Positions 58,121 to 64,000 of a DNA stretch of 64,000 bases are shown piece by piece. A model generated the notes under the pieces. The model was not told the origin of the DNA, made no database searches, and worked only from the letters and a program-made list of their open reading frames with translations. The stretch lies in contig JBAJFG010000347.1 in NCBI GenBank assembly GCA_037903475.1, positions 3,410,001 through 3,474,000 on the forward strand. Reading direction: 5' to 3'. Position 1 is the first letter of the stretch. The number at the start of each line of letters is the position of its first letter. The DNA comes from Ancylostoma caninum. Taxonomy: Eukaryota > Nematoda > Chromadorea > Rhabditida > Ancylostomatidae. A program made the position numbers and the translations under genes.

Positions 58121-58469
58121 CTAGTAGGGCGTGAAAGGATGAGCAAGAGAGCACTAGATAGAAAGGCTAAGCGTGAGAGTTAGAGGCATGAGCCACTTGA
58201 CTTCTTGTCGCTGAGGGCGATACTTTCAGGGCGTGGCGATGCGACGGGTCAACGAGGAGAAGCCCCGAAGGCTGGAGCCCTGTGCGGCCACCTGACGCCT
58301 ATCCACCCGAAGTGCTCGTCGCCGCCCCCTCGATCAACCTGCCGCCCATAACCTTCCTCCCCTTATCCTGCAAATAATAAAAGTATTTTATTCACTGATA
58401 GCATTCCCCAACAAACTGGTTAACTTATTCTGTGTGTGCATTGGCACCTTCCGCGGCGCTACGCTCACT
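58121..58469 (+). repeat. 5' LTR (349 bp)
   Basis: Aligns with 61781-62169 at roughly 95% apart from a gap of about 35 bp around 58289. Shares GCTAGTAGGGCGTGAAAGGA at its left side, GCAAATAATAAAAGTATTTT (AATAAA-type signal) and CCGCGGCGCTACGCTCACT at its right. Conventional TG...CA termini are not evident at these positions. Confidence 0.85.
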
Positions 58470-58996
58470 ACCCAGGTGCTAGGGTCTATGAACGACGGCC
58501 AGGTAGATCCACTAAAAAGGATCACGTTTGCTCTGGGCTTAGTGTAGCAGGTACCGTTAAAGGGTAAAACACGGTAGTTCGCAGGTGGTATGCGAATGCA
58601 ATTATGTATTCGCACTAACCCATCACCAAGATAGGTGGCAGCAACGTTAGGCCGGTTCAGAAGTTTTCTCAGGGTGTACGTAGGATCGAGTTTCAACGAG
58701 GAATGCAGAGAAAATGCCAGCATATTTGTGCGGTCACATAGAGAAACTAAGGCGTGCCGAAAAAGCGCGGTCACCGAGTTCTGTACCGAGTCCTCCACCG
58801 CCAAAAGCTGGGCGGCAAGTTGAATAGATGTGACAACGCCGATTATGGGATCGCTAGATCGAGGATTCCTCCTTAATGTGGTGAGGGCATACCCTTGGTC
58901 AGAGATCGTAAGAGAACTTTCTACTTCACGACGCCTGATGGCATTCTCAAGTTTGACTCGCTCATGGGACCTTTCTCTAACGTTCCTGCAACGCAA
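58388..58996 (-). CDS. Antisense gB-like (class III) fusion glycoprotein fragment
   Basis: An open minus frame of about 200 codons runs from just inside the protease side to a stop within the 5' LTR (last 27 codons are LTR-derived). Residues around 95-165 show a spaced series of a Leu/Cys segment, a Leu-Asp-Pro, a Leu-Gly-Asp (YLGDGLV), an isolated Cys and a CYTKP motif. This is the order I associate with the central domain of herpesvirus gB-like glycoproteins, a family also described as the envelope of the nematode Tas retroelements. A consensus acceptor (TTGCAG, exon from 58985) and donor (TTT/GTAAGT at 59079) define a 94 bp intron that leaves a short upstream exon in the same frame. It lacks a fusion-loop region and a membrane anchor, so it is a fragment. 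The assignment rests on motif order only. Confidence 0.5.
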   Translation of the reverse strand: MRCRNVRERSHERVKLENAIRRREVESSLTISDQGYALTTLRRNPRSSDPIIGVVTSIQLAAQLLAVEDSVQNSVTALFRHALVSLCDRTNMLAFSLHSSLKLDPTYTLRKLLNRPNVAATYLGDGLVRIHNCIRIPPANYRVLPFNGTCYTKPRANVILFSGSTWPSFIDPSTWVVSVAPRKVPMHTQNKLTSLLGNAISE

Positions 58997-59170
58997 ATTA
59001 GAAATGTCACAGTTTTACCAGCCATTCATGAAGCCGATTTCGCCCCGTCACTAACGATATTTCACAATCTTGTACTTACAAATCTAAGCGAACTGGCACA
59101 AGACACACGTGACTATCTGCTGTTTCGTCACTACCTGCACGCTAGTTAAAAAGGCGATTACACTTTACCT

Positions 59171-60094
59171 GTGCGTCGCTTACCCTTGGCTGTTGCCGCG
59201 AATCCAGAACATCCGCCCGTCATCGAGACCGACAAAGAACCCAGCATAGAGCTGGCACACCTTGAAATAGATGCCAAAAATGTGTGGCCACCGAAAATCT
59301 GCATAAACCCAGTTAATGTCCTAGCACTCAGTGACTCCCATAAATTCTTCGTGGCGCAGATCCCCATCAGAGCCAATGGTATCTCTATGCTAGGCCTCAT
59401 TGATACAGGAGCCGCCATCTCTGTGGCGAGTAGCGACCTCGCTGACCTGTTGGGTATCTTTCACTTAGACAGAAGTCCTGTCACATCAGCGGTAGGAATG
59501 GCAGGTATACCAATCAGCCTGGTAGGCAGCGCAAACCTAGAATTCCAGATAGGGACTCACAGGCTGACTGCGACGGTTCACTTTACCAAAGGGTCCTGTA
59601 TACCGAGAGAAGCGGATAACTTCAACGTAATAATGGGTAATAACGTTCTTTCAGCCCTACCTCCATGGACTATTGACTATAGGAGGCGAGCACTTGTTCT
59701 TAACGGCGAACTTGTGAAAATCCTCACTGTCGTCCCAGCCAAAACGGAACAGGATGGAGATATTACAATCCGTGTTTCAGAGAACACCGCAATTCAACCA
59801 GGAACCGAAGCCTATGTCCCTTGTTATACCACGCCGTCCGTTTCTTCACCCGTCATGTTGGTCTCTCAAACGCTAAGCTTAGTGGACAAGTCACTATCGA
59901 TTGCACCGGCAGTGTTTAGCACAGGTACGGTGAAGCTTTTAGTCACCAACCCCTCACGAAAGCCCGAGGTTCTATATAAGGATCAGCGAATTTCAAAAGC
60001 AGTACGCCTTCGAGACGAAGGTGGATGCCTTTGCGAAAGCCAGTATAAATTTCAGCGAATCTTTTGTGGGTCTACAACTCCAGAGAGAGGCTGA
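59171..60094 (+). pseudogene. Retroelement aspartic protease region
   Basis: The 307-codon frame contains LIDTGAAISVAS (residues 76-87), the catalytic Asp loop of retroviral-type proteases, and VIMGNNVLSAL about 80 residues later as the ILG-like strand. It overlaps the reverse transcriptase frame by 74 nt. Continuation requires a frame change near 60010-60025 (an extra G in AAGGTGG is a simple explanation). No Gag zinc finger precedes it. In the intact family this protease would cleave the Gag-Pol polyprotein. Confidence 0.8.
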
Positions 60095-61843
60095 ATGCCG
60101 CGACGCCAGTACACCCAATTCCCATTTCCTTGTGGACTTAAGCAACGCTGACGTTTCACAGGCAGAAAAGGAGCAGCTGCGTGCATTATTTTATGAATTT
60201 CAAGATCGTATTTCGTACAATTCTTATGACTTGTGTTTTTACGATAAGGAGGAAATTCACATCAAAACGACCACGGAAATCCCCCCAACAAAATTCCGCC
60301 CGACACGGATCCCAGTCAAATATCAAAACGAGTTAGATGATCATATCAACAAACTTTTGCAAGCCGGTCGAATTAAGGAAAGTGACACTCCCTGGGTGCA
60401 CAACACGGTGCTAGTTAAAAAGAAGGACGGTTCTTTAGGGGTCTGTTTGGATTTTCGCCCTTTAAACGAAATTACACTACCAGATCATTACCCTCTCCCT
60501 CGCATCGAGGACATTTTGCAGAAAATCGCTAGTAACAAGTATTACACATCTTTGGACTTAGCTTCGGGTTATATGCAACTTCCACTAGCGCCGGAAAGCC
60601 AAGAAAAATGTGGTTGGGCTACCCACAGAGGTATATACCAATTCGTCTACCTTCCTTTTGGGTTGAAGAATGCGGGAGCATATTTCTCCAGGGCGATGTC
60701 GCAAATTTTGGCTGGACTAGAGGAGAATTGCCTAGCATGTCTGGATGATATCGTTGTGTTCGACAAAACATTCCCAGGTCACCTCGAATCACTTCGAAAA
60801 GTGCTTAGCCGATTCCGGGATTTCAACATTAAAATATCTGGTGAAAAACTCACAGAAGTAGCCCAATCCAAAATTACCTTTTTGGGTCACGAAATTTCGG
60901 GCGACGCTTATTATCCCTCCGCTGGAAATGTAAGAGCAATCCAGGACTTTCCAACACCCAAAAATGTCAAAGTTTCATTGGAATGGCGAACTTTTTTCGT
61001 CGATTTATTCAGAATTTTGCGCTGATTGCGTCTCCGCTGTACGAGCTCACTAAAGATAAAGCCAAGTTTTCTTGGGGCCCTGCTCAGGAAGAAGCCCTCC
61101 GTCACCTGAAAGAAAAGCTCATCTCAAAACCGTGCTTATCATTCTCTCAAGATAAGGACTTTATCCTCCACACCGACGGAAGTCAGGTGGCTGTAGGCGC
61201 CGCGCTGATGCAGCAAAGGTCCGACGATGATCACCAGTTAGTAGCAATAGGCTATTATAGTAAAACACTATCTGAATCCCAAAAGAAGTGGAGCCCAACT
61301 CATATAGAGTTGTTCGCTATCATTAGCGCCCTCAGATTCTTCAAGGCAACGATATATGGCAACTTGACACGAATATTTTCCGACCACCGTCCGGTGGCAG
61401 ATTTGCTGAAACACAATAAAACACACGACAACTTGACCCGATGGGTAGTAGAACTACAACGCTATAACGTTACTATTGAATACCTGAAAGGGTCTTCAAA
61501 TGTAGTGGCTGATTGCCTTTCGCGTGTTGAAAATCCTAAAGTTTGTTTTCGAGACAACACCCCAGAGGTGGACGACATTGTCGAATTTCCAGCCTGTTTG
61601 GCCGTCCAAGCCCATGATTCTTATTCCGTGAGGCCTTCGCTCATTTTTGTAGCATCCCCAACACGGATAAAACCTTACGATGCTTTAGTTGAACAGAGGG
61701 GTGATAGTATGTGTAAGTCTTTGATGGAATTCATAACAAATCAACGGTTTCCAGATGATGTTCCCGAGCATGAGAAACCGCTAGTAGGGCGTGAAAGGAT
61801 GAGCGAGAGAGCACTAGAGAGAAAGGCTAAGCGTGAGAGTTAG
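60021..61843 (+). pseudogene. Ty3/gypsy reverse transcriptase and RNase H
   Basis: Reverse transcriptase: GVCLDFRPLNEITLPDHYPL, then SLDLASGYMQLPLAP (first Asp), FVYLPFGLKNAGAYFSRAMS, and CLDDIVVF, where the usual Tyr of YLDD is Cys. A frameshift near 60970-60985 precedes MANFFRRFI. RNase H follows with LHTDGSQVAVGAAL (Asp), SPTHIELFAI (Glu), FSDHRPV (Asp) and NVVADCLSRVE (Asp), so its catalytic set is complete. After about 60 further codons the frame enters the 3' LTR and stops at 61843. No integrase HHCC or DDE region is present. Confidence 0.92.
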
Positions 61844-62169
61844 AGGCATGAGTCACTTGACTTCTTGTCGCTGAGGACGATACTTTCAGGGCGTGGCGAT
61901 GCGACGGGTCAACGAGGAGAAGCCCCGGAGGCTGCAGCCCTGTGCGGCCGCCTGACGCCCAGCCCCTGATGCCAGCCGATCTCCAACCTGAGCCTATCCA
62001 CCTGAAGTGCTCGTCGCCGCCCCCCTCGATCAACCTACCTGCCGCCCATAACCTTCCTCCCCTTATCCTGCAAATAATAAAAGTATTTTATTCACTGATA
62101 GCATTCCCCAATAAACTGGTTTATTTATTCTGTATGTGCATCGGCACCTTCCGCGGCGCTACGCTCACT
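61781..62169 (+). repeat. 3' LTR (389 bp)
   Basis: Contains a GCCCCTGATGCCAGCCGATC segment and neighbouring bases (about 35 bp) plus a 4 bp CTAC-type extra that the 5' LTR lacks. Otherwise about 95% identical. The AATAAAAG signal is at about 62076-62083. Confidence 0.87.
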
Positions 62170-62174
62170 GTACT

Positions 62175-64000
62175 GATAACTCCGGTAATGCTTACCAATG
62201 ATAAATGGATGAAGTTTCACCAATCTAGTCAACATCACACATAAAATCTCAATTTTTATTATTAGAATTTGCATAATAAACACGGATTCAAAAAAAAAAT
62301 GTCGAGCGTGACATTTTCACAATTCAATTTGTATTCCTCTAACGATGTCATTGGATAGTAGAACTTTTCTTCCATGCACCCGTCCAGAAGATACTCAATA
62401 CCAGTTGTATAGTCTCATAAGGAGAACGTCATTTCAAAAACATCTCAGGAATGTAATGCACTCCCCGCGTATAGGTAGCACTCCTTTACCAGACTCCCTG
62501 CGGCAGACGCTTTCTAATTCTTTCGAGTTCGTTGGCGAGGGACTCAATCTTTCTGTCTACACCACATTTACTACTGTCACTATGTTAGTACGTAGTTGTT
62601 CATTGCATCGCATATTGCGTGGGTGTAGCCTGCTTTCTAGGGCCTACCGCCATCAGCACCAAGGTTGGCCCCACCTCGAGTTAAGGTACGAGGTCTGCCC
62701 GCCGAGTTTATTCTGATGCGGCGATAGCCCACAAACCCTATTTTGGTATCGCAGTCTGCTCGTTCCATTGTATGAGCTGCTGCGCAATGGGTGCGTCGGC
62801 GCTAACAACACAAGCAATGTAAACAACATTTATATGCAAGATAATGAATTAAACATGTATAGCAACTAGAGAGTGGAAATCTGAACCAAATCCCCGAATC
62901 TGGTGTGGAAACGTCACAGCACGCTGAGAAAAAAATGTATTCAAAACATGGTAGGAAGGAACATCGTAAATATGCCGTAAATCACTAAGTAACTCGACGG
63001 ATCGGAGCCAGTCATGAATCTAGGTTTCATGATAACAGTTTCGCCATAGGAATTGTAATGTTACGCATTCTTCCGGTTCATGAAGACTGACTTCTTGTCT
63101 GATTTGTTATGCCTATAATATTCGAAGGCGGGAGCTGAGCTCTTCCAGCTCTTCAAGCTCCGCAAATTCTCTGGTCTGACACTTTCAATGAGCCCTGCAA
63201 TGTGGTAGGGAGAATGAAGGTAAGATGCAAAGGAGAGGGAAGGGAGAAAAGGTGAAAAGAAGTCATACCAAATAATGTGAATCAGCATGATCGTCATGCA
63301 TAGCGGAACTCCAAGGCTTACTTCGGGCTTGCTTCACCCGTCACGCGTTCGAATGATACGTTCCCACCACTGGACGCCGACGCACTACTCTCTCAGCTGT
63401 GGATCCATCCAGTGGCATCTTCATCACGACAGATGCCAGCTCATCTGTTCCGTAGCAATACCCCGTTTACCATAATTTCCCCAAAGTCCGTGCCTGCGCA
63501 GTCCTCATCCGTGCCACTCCTTGCTCGACTGGCTCATCCTCTTCTTTCTAGCGGCATCGTGCCCTCCGCTACCCATTTATACGGTCTTGTAATCAAAGGT
63601 CGGTATCACTCGTTCCAACTGGGGTGTAAACAAATTTCGGATATTGAAAGAAGTTGAGATGTTACTTCCATGTTCCTTCTTCTTTAAACCTTGGCATTTC
63701 TATATAATCTTTCAAATTATTATTGTGCCAACAAGGTTTGTTAGGTGCACAAATTTATTCCTCAGGCCGACGTTTCGACTCAATCGTCGCCTTCGGAGGC
63801 CTAAAAGTGGCTCGCAGTTTTTATCTGTGTTCTAGACCGCCAAATCCTCTTACTTAAAATCTCCTCTTACTCTTCTAGTTCTCAACCTCCTCCCAAACTT
63901 GCTACCGAGAAAAGCAATCAGGACAAAAGATAAACACTCTCAGTCCAGCGTTATTGCGGAATAGTCCACACCATTCGTGACTATCGTTGCGAATCATTGA
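62175..64000. other. No gene; possible Penelope-like 3' end at 63755-63805
   Basis: Frames are short (123 codons plus at 62345-62716 is the longest, without domain). On the minus strand 63755-63805 reads AGGCCTCCGAAGGCGACGAT then TGAGTCGAAACGTCGGCC, a motif resembling the 3' region of Penelope-like and related elements. It is comparable to TCTGAAGAAGGCG at 27169. Confidence 0.4.

Larger units (their letters stand above)
58121..62169 (+). mobile_element. Ty3/gypsy-type LTR element, internally deleted and rearranged
   Basis: Direct repeats at 58121-58469 and 61781-62169 enclose protease, reverse transcriptase and RNase H coding sequence on the plus strand. The flanking GTACT pentamers (58105-58109, 62170-62174) may be a target duplication, which would put the outer end about 11 bp further left. 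I see no tRNA-complementary TGG... primer site after the 5' LTR, no polypurine tract before the 3' LTR, no Gag zinc knuckle and no integrase. The coding region runs directly into the 3' LTR. An antisense glycoprotein-like frame fills most of the space between the 5' LTR and the protease. Confidence 0.85.

Noticed and set aside
58895..59149. Plus frame of 84 codons before the protease as a Gag remnant
   Set aside because: No zinc knuckle or capsid motif. It overlaps the antisense glycoprotein-like exon and its intron, so it is more likely a shadow.

Overview
This is eukaryotic nuclear DNA from a repeat-rich genome, most likely a strongylid (hookworm-like) nematode. The evidence is two spliced minus-strand genes with short AT-rich introns and TTTCAG-type acceptors, a nematode-type FkbM-domain methyltransferase with extra partial copies, a histidine acid phosphatase, and a dense mix of Tc1/mariner, hAT, piggyBac-type, Helitron, RTE, CR1, Penelope and Ty3/gypsy remnants. 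The species is inference. There are no bacterial operons, rRNA genes or CRISPR arrays. Most long open frames are shadows or repeat read-through.

Host genes. (1) 48943-52713, minus: a histidine acid phosphatase. Eleven exons join in frame into about 382 residues, with RHGNRNP near the N terminus and a distal HTE. (2) 14474-16561, minus: the four catalytic exons of an FkbM-family methyltransferase. Two separate N-terminal exon pairs (signal anchor plus an F-x-x-W/S-K-E-C exon) lie at 24.31-24.64 kb and 10.21-10.66 kb. The first could be the missing 5' part of the gene across a 7.8 kb intron. The second is broken.

Repeats, left to right. 1.5-2 kb: fold-back element. 3.3-5.7 kb: HARBI1-like transposase interrupted by a 1.55 kb Tc1-like element. 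6.3-8.3 kb and 17.2-18.7 kb: two Helitron-like elements whose core is a 50-59 bp minisatellite, the first carrying a nested hAT MITE. 20.6 kb: palindromic MITE. 22.7-24.0 and 28.0-28.4 kb: Tc/mariner-type element, hAT MITEs and a duplicated flank. 26.4-27.2 kb: Penelope-like GIY-YIG end. 30.9-31.3 and 40.0-40.7 kb: TTAA-flanked MITEs. 33.9-34.8 kb: tandem-repeat element. 35.26-35.55 kb: 300 bp nested palindrome. 37.1-38.0 kb: Tc1-type element. 42.8-46.9 kb: RTE LINE split by a CR1-like LINE. 53.5-57.8 kb: TTAA MITEs, a hAT relic and an RTE fragment. 58.1-62.2 kb: Ty3/gypsy-type LTR element.

The LTR element is the most unusual object. Between its LTRs it holds protease, reverse transcriptase and RNase H on the plus strand. 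Gag and integrase are not visible. Directly inside the 5' LTR there is an antisense open frame that resembles a class III (gB-like) fusion glycoprotein. The other strong observations are the Helitron-like ends around a minisatellite that is open in three frames, and several nested insertions whose target sites can be read directly.
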